Assembly: GCA_008682415.1 (NCBI GenBank) | Contig: VANK01000016.1 | Coordinates: 62,001-126,000 of the forward strand | Origin: Acidobacteria bacterium AB60 | GTDB taxonomy: Bacteria > Acidobacteriota > Terriglobia > Terriglobales > Acidobacteriaceae | Length of the DNA: 64,000 nt | Direction: 5' to 3' | In this document: positions 8,338-17,453 of the stretch, piece after piece | How the letters are laid out: each line of letters begins with the position of its first letter | Position numbering within the stretch: position 1 is the first letter of the stretch | The notes under the pieces: model-generated | The model's database searches: none | What the model was told of the DNA's origin: nothing | Seen by the model: only the letters and a program-made list of their open reading frames with translations | Position numbers and translations under genes: made by a program

Positions 8338-9102
8338 ATGAACAGCAGCATGCGCGCCAGCCTGTTCATCACGTGTTATAACGACACGCTGTTCCCGGAG
8401 ACCGGACGCGCGGTGGTTCGGCTGCTGGAGCGGCTGGGTGTGCAGGTGGAGTTTCGTCCGGCACAGACCTGCTGCGGACAGATGCATGCCAATACCGGCT
8501 TCCGGGGCGAGGCCTTTTCGCAGGCAAAGCGGTTTATCAAGCTGTATGTCGATACCGAGGCGGTGGTGATTCCCTCCTCTTCCTGCGTGGCCATGATTCG
8601 CGATCAGTACCCGGGGCTGGTGTCCGAGCTGGGGAATGCCTCGCTTCAGCAGGATTTCGATGCCCTGCTGCCGCGGGTCTTCGAGCTGAGCGAGTTTCTG
8701 ATCGATAAGCTGCGTGTGGAGGACGTAGGCGCCTACTTTCCGCACCGCGTGACCTACCATGCCAGCTGCCACGGACTGCGAGCGCTTCACCTGGGCGACC
8801 GCCCCCTGCGGCTGCTGAAGCGGGTGCGCGGGCTGGAACTGGCGAACCTGGAGAACCTGGACCGCTGCTGCGGATTCGGCGGCACCTTCAGCGTGAAGAA
8901 TGCCGAGGTCTCCAGCGCCATGTTGACGACCAAGCTGCAGGACGTGATGGCGACGCGCGCGGAGTTCTGCACCGCGCTGGACAACAGCTGCCTGATGCAC
9001 CTGGGCGGCGCGCTGCACCGGGAGTTTGCGGCGATGCGCACGATCCACATGGCGGAGATCCTGGCCAGCACCGAAACAACTGTGGCCGAGGCGAGGGCAT
9101 GA
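8338..9102 (+). CDS. lutA: Lactate utilisation protein A, CCG-domain protein
   Basis: A 254-residue cytosolic subunit of the LutABC L-lactate oxidation complex (YkgE-like). It carries the two cysteine-rich CCG motifs of the family, TCCGQMHANTGF near residue 45 and RCCGFGGTFSVKN near residue 180, which bind an iron-sulfur cofactor in related proteins. First gene of lutABC; its TGA overlaps the lutB ATG (ATGA at 9099-9102). A second possible ATG lies at 8350 and fits family N-termini (MRASLFITCYND) equally well. The frame extends upstream to 8176 without homology. Confidence 0.9.
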   Translation: MNSSMRASLFITCYNDTLFPETGRAVVRLLERLGVQVEFRPAQTCCGQMHANTGFRGEAFSQAKRFIKLYVDTEAVVIPSSSCVAMIRDQYPGLVSELGNASLQQDFDALLPRVFELSEFLIDKLRVEDVGAYFPHRVTYHASCHGLRALHLGDRPLRLLKRVRGLELANLENLDRCCGFGGTFSVKNAEVSSAMLTTKLQDVMATRAEFCTALDNSCLMHLGGALHREFAAMRTIHMAEILASTETTVAEARA

Positions 9103-10550
9103 GCGCACCCGCCCAGCACCCGATCCTGGATCCGGCCGCGGCCCCACCCTTCCCGGCGGCGGCGCTGCCCGTGCTGCGCAACGCGCAACTGCGCAAGAAT
9201 GTCGCGCACGCGACGGACGTGATCCAGGGCAAGCGCAACCGGCTGGTGGCGGAGAAGACGGATTGGACGGAGCTGCGGGAGTCTGCCTCGGCCATCCGCG
9301 CGCATACGCTGGAGCACCTGGGCGAGTACCTTGCGGAGTTTGAAGAGCGCTGCACCCTGGCCGGCGGCGTGGTTCACTGGGCGGCGGATGCTGGCGAGGC
9401 GCGAGAGATCATCCTGCGGATTCTGCAAGAAGAGAAAGCCGACGAGGTCATCAAGATCAAGACCATGACCTCGGCGGAGATCCAGCTCAACCCGTTCCTG
9501 CGGCAGAACGGAGTCCGCGCCTACGAGACGGACCTGGCGGAGATCATTCTGCAGCTTGGAGAGGATGAACCCTCGCACGTGGTGGTTCCCGCGCTGCATG
9601 TGAACCGGGCGCAGGTGCGCGAGATCTTTGCGCGCACGATGAATTTGCCCGAGCTGTCGGACGATCCGCAGGCGTTGACCGCCGCGGCACGAACCTACCT
9701 GCGCAAGATGTTTCTCACGGTACCGACGGCGATCAGCGGAGCCAACTACCTGATTGCGGAGACGGGCGGCGTGGCGATCGTGGAGTCAGAAGGCAACGGG
9801 CGCATGTGCCTGACGCTGCCGCGCACCATGATCACGCTGGCGGGGATCGAGAAGGTGATCCCGCGCTTCCGGGATCTCGAGGTCATGCTGCAGGTGCTGG
9901 CGCGGTCGGCGACGGGGGAACGCATGAACCCGTATACCTCGCTGTGGACCGGGGTGACGCCTGGGGATGGGCCGCAGCACTTCCACGTGGTGCTGCTGGA
10001 TAACGGACGCTCCGCGATGTTGCGCCGGGAGATGGAGCGGCAGACGCTGAAGTGCATCCGCTGCGGCGCGTGCATGAACACGTGCCCGGTATACCGGCAG
10101 ACGGGCGGACATGCGTACGGGTCGGTGTATCCCGGACCGATTGGCGCGATCCTGACGCCCCAGTTGCAGAAGCTGGAACATGCGCAGACGTTGCCCTATG
10201 CGAGTTCCCTGTGCGGAGCCTGCTATGACGTGTGCCCGGTGAAGATCAACATTCCCGAGGTGCTGATTGATCTGCGCGCGCAGGTGACCGAGAAGGAGCG
10301 CGCGGAGGATCGGCGGTTCTTCGATCCCATCTACGTGGGCATGCGGGTGGCGAACTGGGTCTTTGCGAGCGCAGGACGCTTCCGCCTGGCGCAGCGGGCC
10401 GCGCGCCTGGGGCTGCGGCTGTTTACGCGCAAAGACGGATGGATCCACGCGTTGCCGGGGGTAGGCGGGCGCTGGACGATGACCCGCGATCTACGGGGCT
10501 TGCCGCAGCAGACCTTCCGGGAGTGGTGGGCGAAGGAGCGCGGGCGATGA
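9099..10550 (+). CDS. lutB: Lactate utilisation iron-sulfur protein B
   Basis: A 483-residue LutB/YkgF-type subunit. The N-terminal two-thirds is a LUD domain (NYLIAETGGVAIVESEGNGR around residues 210-230). The C-terminal part holds two ferredoxin-like 4Fe-4S motifs, CIRCGACMNTCP (about residue 320) and CGACYDVCP (about residue 370), each with the conserved Pro. Length is normal for the family. Translationally coupled to lutA and lutC by 4-base ATGA overlaps at both ends, which implies equimolar synthesis and a complex that oxidises L-lactate to pyruvate. Confidence 0.95.
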   Translation: MSAPAQHPILDPAAAPPFPAAALPVLRNAQLRKNVAHATDVIQGKRNRLVAEKTDWTELRESASAIRAHTLEHLGEYLAEFEERCTLAGGVVHWAADAGEAREIILRILQEEKADEVIKIKTMTSAEIQLNPFLRQNGVRAYETDLAEIILQLGEDEPSHVVVPALHVNRAQVREIFARTMNLPELSDDPQALTAAARTYLRKMFLTVPTAISGANYLIAETGGVAIVESEGNGRMCLTLPRTMITLAGIEKVIPRFRDLEVMLQVLARSATGERMNPYTSLWTGVTPGDGPQHFHVVLLDNGRSAMLRREMERQTLKCIRCGACMNTCPVYRQTGGHAYGSVYPGPIGAILTPQLQKLEHAQTLPYASSLCGACYDVCPVKINIPEVLIDLRAQVTEKERAEDRRFFDPIYVGMRVANWVFASAGRFRLAQRAARLGLRLFTRKDGWIHALPGVGGRWTMTRDLRGLPQQTFREWWAKERGR

Positions 10551-11191
10551 CGGGATCGCGGCAAGCGGTGATGGACCGGATTCGCGCCGGGCTTGGCGGA
10601 GTCGTTGAGGACGGCGCAGGGCGCTCTGCCTCGCTCAAGCGGGATTACCGGCAACACGGAACGCTGGATGCGGAGAAGAAGATCGCGCTGCTGATCGAAC
10701 GGCTGCACGAGTACGACGCGGAGGTCGCGGAGTGCGCGGAGCCGGAGTTGCCGGCCACGATTGCCGCTCAGATTGCGCGCAGCGGGCGGCGCGTGTTGGT
10801 TGCGCCGAGCGGGCTGCCGGCGGCATGGCTGGTCAAGGGCGCCGACTGGCGGGTCGATCATGAACTCACACATGCGCAGATCGAGGAGGCCGAGGGAGTG
10901 GTGACGGCGTCGTTCTGCGGCGTGGCGGATTCGGGGACGATTGTGCTGCACCACTCGCCCAGCGAAGGGCGGCGCGTGTTGACCCTGCTGCCGGACTGGC
11001 ATTTGTGCGTGCTGCGCACGCGCGATGTGGTGGAGACGCTGCCGGAGTACTTCGCGCGATGCGCGGAGCCGCCCAGGCTTGCGACTTACATCTCCGGGCC
11101 GAGCGCCACGGCCGACATTGAGATGACGCGAATCAAGGGCGTGCACGGGCCGCGGTTTTTGAGCGTGGTGCTGGTGCGGGATGATGGGTAG
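10547..11191 (+). CDS. lutC: Lactate utilisation protein C, LUD domain
   Basis: A 214-residue LUD-domain subunit (YkgG-like). Recognisable blocks are VVTASFCGVADSGTIVLHHS and GRRVLTLLPDWHLCVL, followed by ISGPSATADIEMTRIKGVHG, the conserved C-terminal signature of LutC. The start is fixed by the ATGA overlap with lutB; the longer open frame beginning at 10439 lies inside lutB. Last gene of the operon; its 3' end is 3 bp from the dnaE stop on the opposite strand, and I see no terminator hairpin between them. Confidence 0.93.
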   Translation: MTGSRQAVMDRIRAGLGGVVEDGAGRSASLKRDYRQHGTLDAEKKIALLIERLHEYDAEVAECAEPELPATIAAQIARSGRRVLVAPSGLPAAWLVKGADWRVDHELTHAQIEEAEGVVTASFCGVADSGTIVLHHSPSEGRRVLTLLPDWHLCVLRTRDVVETLPEYFARCAEPPRLATYISGPSATADIEMTRIKGVHGPRFLSVVLVRDDG

Positions 11192-11194
11192 ATC

Positions 11195-14100
11195 CTAGCC
11201 GACGGCCTGCACGCATCCTTTACCGATGAGGTCTTCGACGCGCTCCACCCAGCCCTTGTCAGCGGCCACGTTCATTGATTCGGGCTCGAGGATGACGGCG
11301 TACTCGCCCTTGCGCTCAAGCTGCAGCATGACTTTGCCAGGGCCGGGGGCGGCCTCGGCGGCGGATTTGAGCGCGGAGAAGATCTCCTCCGAGGCGCGGT
11401 CGAGGTTGATGCGAATACGCACTCCGCCCGGCAGCTTGACCTTCACGTCGTCGAGGGCGTGGACCGCGCTGATGGAGATCTTGGGAGCGGAATCCTCTTC
11501 ACCCATCAGCATGCCGCGGATCAGTACCGGCGCTTCCATCTTGAGCTGCTCGCAAAGGCGCTCGTAGTCGCGGGCGAAACAGATGACCTCGATTTTGCCC
11601 GTGGCGTCTTCAATGAGCCCCTGCGCGTAGAGCTTGCCATCGCGCTTGCTCTTGCGGGCCGAGCCGGTTCCGTGCAGGATGCCGGCTACCTGGATCTCGT
11701 CGGCGGGGTCGGCCTGGCGTCCCCAGGCGCGCTCCGGCGGCTTGCGCTCGAGCGCTTCCGCCACGGTGATGACGCCGGAGAGGTTGCGGATCTTTTCAGC
11801 GTACTTGTCGAGCGGGTGTCCGGAGACGAAAAACCCGAGCACCTCTTTCTCGTTGGCGAGACGCTCGCTCTCTTCCCAGTCAGCGACTTTGGGGAGGTCA
11901 TCGCCATTGCGGTGTCCGTTGGCGGGGGTCTCGTCGAAGAGGCCGAAAAGTCCGTGCTGGCCCTGCTCGAGGTCGCGCTGGGCTTTCTGGGCGCGTTCCA
12001 TGGCTTTGTCGACGGCGGTGAAGAGCGCGGCGCGTTTCCCGAGTGAGTCGAGAGCACCCGCCTTGATGAGCGACTCGAGCACGCGCTTGTTCATGACGCG
12101 CAGGTCGACCTTCTCACAGAACTGCCAGAGGCTTGTGAAGCGGCCGCCGACCTCTTCGCGGGCCTTCATGATGGACTCGATGGCGTTGCCGCCCACGTTC
12201 TTGACGGCGGCGAGACCGAAGCGGATGGCGTCGCCGTGGGGGGTGAACTGCGCGCCGGAGACCTGCACGTCGGGCGGATCGACGGCGATGCCCATCTCCT
12301 TGCACTCGGCGATGTATTTGACGACGTTGTCAGGCTTGGAGACTTCAGAGGTGAGCAGGCCGGCCATGAACTCGACCGGATAGTGAGTCTTGAGGTACGC
12401 GGTCTGATAGGAGACGAGGCCGTACGCGGCGGAGTGGGACTTGTTGAAGCCGTAGCCGGCGAACTTCTCCATCTGATCGAAGATTTCGGCGGAGATGTCT
12501 TTGCGGTGGCCGTTGGCGATGGCGCCGGAGATGAAGCGGTCGCGCTGCTTGGCCATCTCTTCGGGCTTCTTCTTGCCCATGGCGCGGCGGAGCAGGTCGG
12601 CTTCGCCGAGCGAGTAGCTGGCGAGGACGTTGGCGATCTGCATGACCTGTTCCTGGTAGACGATGACGCCCAGGGTCTCCTTGAGAATGCCTTCGAGCTC
12701 GGGGAGCATGTACTCCACCTTGCGGCGTCCCCATTTGCGTTCGATGAAGTCGTCGGTCATGCCGCCCTGGATAGGGCCGGGCCGGAAGAGGGCTGTGAGC
12801 GCGGTGAGGTCTTCGAGCTTGTCCGGCTTGTAGCGGCGCAGCATGTCGCGCATGCCGTTGGACTCGAACTGGAAGACGCCGGAGGTGAGCGCGGCGTGGA
12901 AGACCTTCTTGTAGGTCTCCTCGTCGTCGAGCGGGATCTTCTCGATGTCGACGTCGATGCCGCGGTTCAGCTTGATGAGCTTGAGGCACTCGGTGATCAC
13001 CGTGAGGGTGGTGAGGCCGAGGAAGTCCATCTTGAGCAGGCCCATCTTGTCGATCGCGACCATGTCATAGGCGGTCACGATTTCGTCGTTTTTGGTTTTG
13101 GCGACGGGGACGAGTTCGGTGAGGGGCCGAGGGGCGATGACTACCGCGGAGGCGTGCACGCCGGAGCCCCGGACGAGGCCTTCGAGCTTCTTGGCGGTGT
13201 CGATCAGCTCGCGCACCTGGGCTTCGCTGTCGTAGACCTTGCGCAGGTCGGGCGACTCTTCGAGGGCCTTGTCGATGGTCATGCCCACGGTGGCGGGAAT
13301 GAGCTTGGCGATGCGGTCGACGTCGCCGTAGGGCATGTCGAGGGCGCGGCCGCAGTCTTTGATGGCAGCCTTGGCGGCCATTGTGTTGAAGGTGATGATC
13401 TGCGCCACCTGTTCGCGGCCGTACTTGCGCGTGACGTACTCGATGACTTCGCCGCGACGGTTCATGCAGAAGTCCACGTCGATATCGGGCATGGACACGC
13501 GCTCGGGATTGAGGAAGCGCTCGAAGAGGAGGACGTTCTGCATGGGGTCGATGTTGGTGATCTCCATGCAGTAGGCCACCAGCGACCCGGCGCCCGATCC
13601 GCGGCCCGGGCCGACGGGAATGTCGTGGTCGCGAGCGTACTTGATGAAGTCCCACACGATGAGGAAGTAACCCGAGTACTTCATCTGGCGGATGATGCCG
13701 ATCTCGTAGTTGAGCCGGGCTTCGTACTCCGCGATGGGACGGCGCAGCTGGCCGCGCGATTCCAGATGCCGGACGGCGGTCTCGAGCCGCTTCTTGAAAC
13801 CTTCGCGGCACACCTCTTCAAAGTACGTGTCGATGGTGTGCCCGGGCGGTACGGCAAACTCCGGGAAGGGATTCTCGACCGGCTGCAGCTTGAAGTTGCA
13901 GCGTTCGGCGATCTCCATGGTGCGGGCGAGCACGCCGGGGGAATCCGGAAAGAGCCGCGCCATCTCGTCGCCGCTTTTGACGAAGAACTGGTCGGAGTCG
14001 AACTTGAAGCGGTCGGTGTCATGGATCTTGGCGCCGGTCTGGACGCAGAGCATCACGTCGTGGGCGTGAGAGTCCTCGCCGCACAGATAGTGCGAGTCGT

Positions 14101-14734
14101 TGGTGGCGACGAGCGGGATGTCGAGCTCTTTCTCCAGACGAAACAGGTCATTCTGGATCTTGCGCTCGGCCTCCAGCCCCTGGTCCTGGATCTCAAGGTA
14201 GAAGTTGCCCCGTCCGAAAATGTCCTGATACTGGGTGGCGACGGCCTTGGCCTTGGCGAAGGCGGTGGCGGCATCGTGCTTGCCGCCCTCATTCGCGAGG
14301 AGTTCGCAGAGCTCGCCGGAGAGGCAGCCGGAGGTGGCGATCAGCCCCTTGGAGTGGGCCGCCAGGTAGGCCTTGCTGACGCGGGGCTTGCGATAGAAGC
14401 CGTAGAGCGATGCTTCGGAGGTGATGCGGATCAGGTTGCGATAGCCTTCCTCGTTCTCCGCCAGCACCAGAAGGTGGTTGTAGTCGTCGCCCTGCGCGGG
14501 CGCCCGATGGTCCTCGTTCTTGCACACGTAGAGTTCGCAGCCGAGGATGGGCTTGATGCCCTTGGCCTTGGCCGCATTGAAGAAGTGCACAGCTCCATAG
14601 ATATTGCCGTGGTCCGTCATGGCCACCGACTTCTGGCCAAGCGCTGCCACGCGATCGATGAGCTTGGAGACGTCGCATGCGCCGTCGAGGAGGGAGTATT
14701 CCGTGTGCAGATGAAGGTGCGTGAACTCGGGCAT
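11195..14734 (-). CDS. dnaE: DNA polymerase III subunit alpha
   Basis: A 1179-residue replicative polymerase of the DnaE1 type. The PHP domain opens with EFTHLHLHTEYSLLDGACD and MTDHGNIYGAVHFF. The catalytic core includes PVGPGRGSGAGSL and PDIDVDFCMNRRGEVIEYV near residue 415, with the two metal-binding aspartates. GYGFNKSHSAAYG marks the fingers/thumb region. The C-terminal half has helix-hairpin-helix and OB-fold domains (IQVAGILHGTGSARKSKRDG). Length is normal. It is transcribed toward lutABC. Long open frames on the opposite strand of this gene are GC-bias shadows. Confidence 0.97.
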   Translation of the reverse strand: MPEFTHLHLHTEYSLLDGACDVSKLIDRVAALGQKSVAMTDHGNIYGAVHFFNAAKAKGIKPILGCELYVCKNEDHRAPAQGDDYNHLLVLAENEEGYRNLIRITSEASLYGFYRKPRVSKAYLAAHSKGLIATSGCLSGELCELLANEGGKHDAATAFAKAKAVATQYQDIFGRGNFYLEIQDQGLEAERKIQNDLFRLEKELDIPLVATNDSHYLCGEDSHAHDVMLCVQTGAKIHDTDRFKFDSDQFFVKSGDEMARLFPDSPGVLARTMEIAERCNFKLQPVENPFPEFAVPPGHTIDTYFEEVCREGFKKRLETAVRHLESRGQLRRPIAEYEARLNYEIGIIRQMKYSGYFLIVWDFIKYARDHDIPVGPGRGSGAGSLVAYCMEITNIDPMQNVLLFERFLNPERVSMPDIDVDFCMNRRGEVIEYVTRKYGREQVAQIITFNTMAAKAAIKDCGRALDMPYGDVDRIAKLIPATVGMTIDKALEESPDLRKVYDSEAQVRELIDTAKKLEGLVRGSGVHASAVVIAPRPLTELVPVAKTKNDEIVTAYDMVAIDKMGLLKMDFLGLTTLTVITECLKLIKLNRGIDVDIEKIPLDDEETYKKVFHAALTSGVFQFESNGMRDMLRRYKPDKLEDLTALTALFRPGPIQGGMTDDFIERKWGRRKVEYMLPELEGILKETLGVIVYQEQVMQIANVLASYSLGEADLLRRAMGKKKPEEMAKQRDRFISGAIANGHRKDISAEIFDQMEKFAGYGFNKSHSAAYGLVSYQTAYLKTHYPVEFMAGLLTSEVSKPDNVVKYIAECKEMGIAVDPPDVQVSGAQFTPHGDAIRFGLAAVKNVGGNAIESIMKAREEVGGRFTSLWQFCEKVDLRVMNKRVLESLIKAGALDSLGKRAALFTAVDKAMERAQKAQRDLEQGQHGLFGLFDETPANGHRNGDDLPKVADWEESERLANEKEVLGFFVSGHPLDKYAEKIRNLSGVITVAEALERKPPERAWGRQADPADEIQVAGILHGTGSARKSKRDGKLYAQGLIEDATGKIEVICFARDYERLCEQLKMEAPVLIRGMLMGEEDSAPKISISAVHALDDVKVKLPGGVRIRINLDRASEEIFSALKSAAEAAPGPGKVMLQLERKGEYAVILEPESMNVAADKGWVERVEDLIGKGCVQAVG

Positions 14735-14884
14735 GTCTAGGTCAATTTTAGTCTTCGGGCGGATGTTGCAGATCTGGGTACATTTGAGGAAAACCCAGCC
14801 CTAACTCCTGAACTTCCCGAACAAAGCCGCGAAATCGCGGCAGGGTCTGTCAGTCCGCTGGTGCAGCCGAGTGATTGACCAAAC

Positions 14885-14899
14885 TACGGCTTAGCCGTA
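14885..14899 (+). promoter_or_regulatory. Palindrome before brnTA, candidate autoregulatory operator
   Basis: A perfect 6-bp inverted repeat TACGGC-TTA-GCCGTA ends 9 bp before the brnT ATG. Position and symmetry fit autoregulation by the antitoxin or the BrnTA complex, as known for brnTA loci. The assignment is by position only. Confidence 0.5.
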
Positions 14900-14908
14900 C
14901 CAATACGC

Positions 14909-15184
14909 ATGCGCTACGAGTGGGATCAGGCGAAAGATGCCCTGAACCTGCGCAAGCATGGCTTGCGTCTGGAAGATGGTATTCCTGCCCTCGAGGACCC
15001 TGAGCGCGAATCGTGGATCGATGACCGTTTCGATTACTTGGAGGAGCGGCTCGCGACTATCGGCATGAATCTCGATAGGATCCTGTTTGTAGTTTCTACT
15101 GAACGTGGACCAGAACTCATGCGCATTATCTCAGTCAGGAGGGCGAAAGATGAAGAAGTCACGCGTTATTACGGTCGAGCATAA
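14909..15184 (+). CDS. brnT: BrnT-family ribonuclease toxin
   Basis: A 91-residue protein with the BrnT signature: YEWDQAKDALNLRKHGLRLEDG at the N-terminus (EWD..Ka..N..KHG), then a central strand segment around FDYLEERLATIG, then MRIISVRRAKDEEVTRYYG (the conserved IISaRrA..E...Y). BrnT folds like RelE-type ribonucleases and inhibits translation. It overlaps the next gene by 35 bp, the usual toxin-first BrnTA order. Confidence 0.9.
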   Translation: MRYEWDQAKDALNLRKHGLRLEDGIPALEDPERESWIDDRFDYLEERLATIGMNLDRILFVVSTERGPELMRIISVRRAKDEEVTRYYGRA

Positions 15185-15536
15185 CCCCGGCGATCCCCCA
15201 ATCAAGACCGATACCGATTGGGCTGCGGTTGCTGCACTCACCGATGCGCAAATCCACGCCGCTGCTCTCTCTGATCCCGATGCCCAGCCGATTCCCCTCG
15301 GCACCGACGAGGAGCTAGAAATATTAGGCCTGCGGCGGGTCGTCAACACGCACAAGCTCCGCGCCCGTCTCAAAATGACCCAGGAACAGTTCGCCTCGAC
15401 CTATCGCATCCCCATCGGAACCCTGCGCGATTGGGAGCAAGGCCGAAAGTTCCCGGACGCACCGGCGCGCGCGTATCTCACCGTCATTGCCAGGAATCCC
15501 GAAGCCATCGCTGATCTTCTAGGAGAGGCCGCATAG
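15150..15536 (+). CDS. brnA: BrnA-like antitoxin with C-terminal XRE helix-turn-helix
   Basis: A 128-residue partner of BrnT. The N-terminal half carries a BrnA-like TDTDWAAVAALTDAQI segment (residues about 20-35). The C-terminal half is a helix-turn-helix: RLKMTQEQFASTYRIPIGTLRDWEQGRKFPDAP, as in XRE/HigA-type antitoxins, rather than the ribbon-helix-helix of classic BrnA. AGGAGG at 15138-15143 is 6 bp before the ATG, inside the brnT coding sequence, giving strong independent initiation and antitoxin excess. The likely operator is the palindrome at 14885-14899. Confidence 0.82.
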   Translation: MKKSRVITVEHNPGDPPIKTDTDWAAVAALTDAQIHAAALSDPDAQPIPLGTDEELEILGLRRVVNTHKLRARLKMTQEQFASTYRIPIGTLRDWEQGRKFPDAPARAYLTVIARNPEAIADLLGEAA

Positions 15537-15546
15537 CCGCTCTCGA

Positions 15547-16149
15547 TCACGGCTTCCAATTCGGCCCGATCAGCGCCCGCAGATTTTCCGGAGTCGCCCA
15601 CTCCGATTTCCCGGCGAACCGTTTGACCCAACTCTCCCCTGCCCCGATCCGCACCCGGTCCGGGGTCCACTCCGGCGACAGCGCATTGGCCATCAGCGCG
15701 TAATCTGCTCCTTCGTGCAGCCGCAGCGCCTTCCAGCATCCGCCCGGTACGGCAACCACAGGCCGTTGTCCGGCGGCCAGGTCCCGCCCCAGCACCTGCT
15801 TCTCCACCCGCCCATCGGGATGGAAGATGAAGTAGTCCACCGGCCCTCCCTCTATAAGGATGTGGGTGTCATCCGAAGCGAGCCAGTGCAGGTAGTTGAT
15901 GGGCTTTTCCCGGGTGAGCAGGTAATAGACCTGGCTCTGCACCTTGAGCAGCCGTCCGTTCACCGGCACCTTCTGCGCCGAGTCCCCAATAAGCCCCAGG
16001 TACCCTGATTCCCCGGCCAGCACCGACAGGTGAAGCTGCTCAATGAGCTGGCGGGATCGAGCGGCACTCCCCTCGGGTGCCGGAGCGGATTGGGCGACTG
16101 CCATCCCGGAGGCGAGGGCCAGGAGGGCGATCCTCGGCAGGACTTTCAT
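15547..16149 (-). CDS. Secreted cupin (DUF985/Cupin_5-like) protein
   Basis: A 200-residue protein. A signal peptide (MKVLPRIALLALASGMAVAQ) precedes a domain matching the Cupin_5/DUF985 pattern: SQVYYLLTREKPINYLHWLASDD, then HILIEGGPVDYFIFHPDG, then a LGRDLAAGQRPVVAVPGGCWKA strand. Most DUF985 proteins are cytosolic, so an exported version is somewhat unusual. Convergent with brnTA, 10 bp apart. Function unknown; a beta-barrel binding a small molecule or metal is the family expectation. Confidence 0.75.
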   Translation of the reverse strand: MKVLPRIALLALASGMAVAQSAPAPEGSAARSRQLIEQLHLSVLAGESGYLGLIGDSAQKVPVNGRLLKVQSQVYYLLTREKPINYLHWLASDDTHILIEGGPVDYFIFHPDGRVEKQVLGRDLAAGQRPVVAVPGGCWKALRLHEGADYALMANALSPEWTPDRVRIGAGESWVKRFAGKSEWATPENLRALIGPNWKP

Positions 16150-16368
16150 GCACTCAGCATACGGCGCACGGGACGGAACCCGGCCGGATGCCGTCCAGTC
16201 AGCAACTCAGCTCCGCAGTCCGGGTTGATATCCATCAAGGACGGCAGAGCCAAGATGAGCGAAAATTGATGACCTTTTGCATTCATGATGCTTTTCGGTC
16301 ATTGTGCAAAAGTCAGCTTTCATGCATCGTGAGATCAGGGGGAGATCCCTCAGGGGATTGCCGGGTAC
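16150..16368. other. Divergent intergenic region with inverted repeat
   Basis: 219 bp between the cupin gene and the lysozyme-like gene. It contains CTTTTGCA (16271-16278) and TGCAAAAG (16305-16312) as an 8-bp inverted repeat about 26 bp apart. Downstream is ATCCCTCAGGGGAT (16346-16359), a short hairpin just ahead of the GTG start. No gene seen. Confidence 0.4.
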
Positions 16369-17391
16369 GTGACGACGAAATTACAGCGATTCAGAGCAGT
16401 ACTGTTGCTTGCGGGGAGCGTTGTGTGCTCCGTGACCTTTGCGATTGGCCAGGACACCCCGGCCCCTTCACCCACAGTCAACGACGCGACCGTCCTTGCG
16501 CCCGCCACTGCCGATGCCGCACTCCAACCGCTCTCGCCCGCCGTACAGACTCTCCTCAGCTTCCAGCCCTCCGACGTCAAATTCAATTTGGACACCTTGA
16601 TGGATATCCTCCGTGACAAGCGTCACGAAGGATGGGTCCTCGCCGCGTATCCCGATCCCAAGACCGCGCAGCCGCTCATCGGCGCCGGATTCAGCCTCGA
16701 TCTCCCCGCCCGCGAGCACCCGCAGCGCGATCCTCTGAACCCGCACATGTTCCTGGAGCCCTCGTCGGCCGATCTCTGGCAGGCTGCGGGACTTCCTCCT
16801 GCTCAACTCCAGCAAATCCTGACCCAATTCCACGACCGCCTCGGCGCGTGGAACAAGAAGGGTTTCCGTCGTCAGATCTGGAACCTGGACCCGCAGATCA
16901 CCGATCAGGACGCTGACGCTCTGCTGCGCATCGGCATCATTCAGTCGATCGACAACGCCAAGGCCTACTGCCGCCACTTCGACGCGCTCAGCGCGAGCCA
17001 GCAGATGGCCATGACGCAGCTTGTTTACCAGATGGGCGTGAACCTTGAGGAGTTCAGCACCTTTCTGGACCTCATCAACCGCCGCGGCGAGAGCATCGAC
17101 CAAGCTGCCGCAGCCATGGCCCAGGCCGACCCGGCCTACTGGCGCAGTGTGCAGATGAGCCTGGTCCAGAGCCAATGGGCGCGGCTCTATCGCGCCCGGG
17201 CAACGGCGGTGATCGCCATGCTCGATCCCGCTTACGTTGACAATCCAGCCGGAGCGGAGCACAGCATTGGAGCGATCCTGCATCCGGCTCGTACGCGCAG
17301 AGCTCACGGTGCGGCGCTGCACCGCGCTTCCCTCACGCACAGGCACTCTACGGCTGTACGCAAACGGAACGCGCGCGTCCGCAAGGACTAA
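16369..17391 (+). CDS. Secreted T4-lysozyme-like (GH24-fold) protein
   Basis: A 340-residue exported protein starting at GTG, with signal peptide (about 1-27). Residues 86-107 (HEGWVLAAYPDP...LIGAGF) align with the T4 lysozyme active-site stretch: Glu87 and Asp96 have the same 9-residue spacing as Glu11 and Asp20. The Thr26 position is Leu103. Further along, DQDADALLRIGIIQSIDNA, ALSASQQMAMTQLVYQMGVN and SQWARLYRARATAVIAML match the helical core and the conserved W...RA end of GH24 enzymes. A 40-residue Arg/His-rich tail follows. Either a divergent muramidase or a peptidoglycan-binding relative. Confidence 0.6.
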   Translation: MTTKLQRFRAVLLLAGSVVCSVTFAIGQDTPAPSPTVNDATVLAPATADAALQPLSPAVQTLLSFQPSDVKFNLDTLMDILRDKRHEGWVLAAYPDPKTAQPLIGAGFSLDLPAREHPQRDPLNPHMFLEPSSADLWQAAGLPPAQLQQILTQFHDRLGAWNKKGFRRQIWNLDPQITDQDADALLRIGIIQSIDNAKAYCRHFDALSASQQMAMTQLVYQMGVNLEEFSTFLDLINRRGESIDQAAAAMAQADPAYWRSVQMSLVQSQWARLYRARATAVIAMLDPAYVDNPAGAEHSIGAILHPARTRRAHGAALHRASLTHRHSTAVRKRNARVRKD

Positions 17392-17413
17392 CGGCATCCG
17401 ACGATCGTTCTCG

Positions 17414-17442
17414 AGCGGGGCGCGACACGTTCGCGCCCCGCT
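17414..17442. terminator. Bidirectional hairpin terminator
   Basis: A perfect 12-bp stem, AGCGGGGCGCGA / TCGCGCCCCGCT, with a 5-base loop lies between two convergent genes (stops at 17391 and 17454). The T-run on either side is poor, so efficiency is uncertain. Confidence 0.7.
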
Positions 17443-17453
17443 TGCGTTTCGGC

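Noticed and set aside
12236..14740. 834-residue open frame antisense to dnaE
   Set aside because: It mirrors dnaE codon by codon in high-GC sequence, has low-complexity Val/Gly/Asp/Leu content and no domain; dnaE is unmistakable.
16369..17391. Prophage lysis gene
   Set aside because: No holin, structural phage gene, integrase or attachment site nearby; a signal peptide suggests a host-exported protein.
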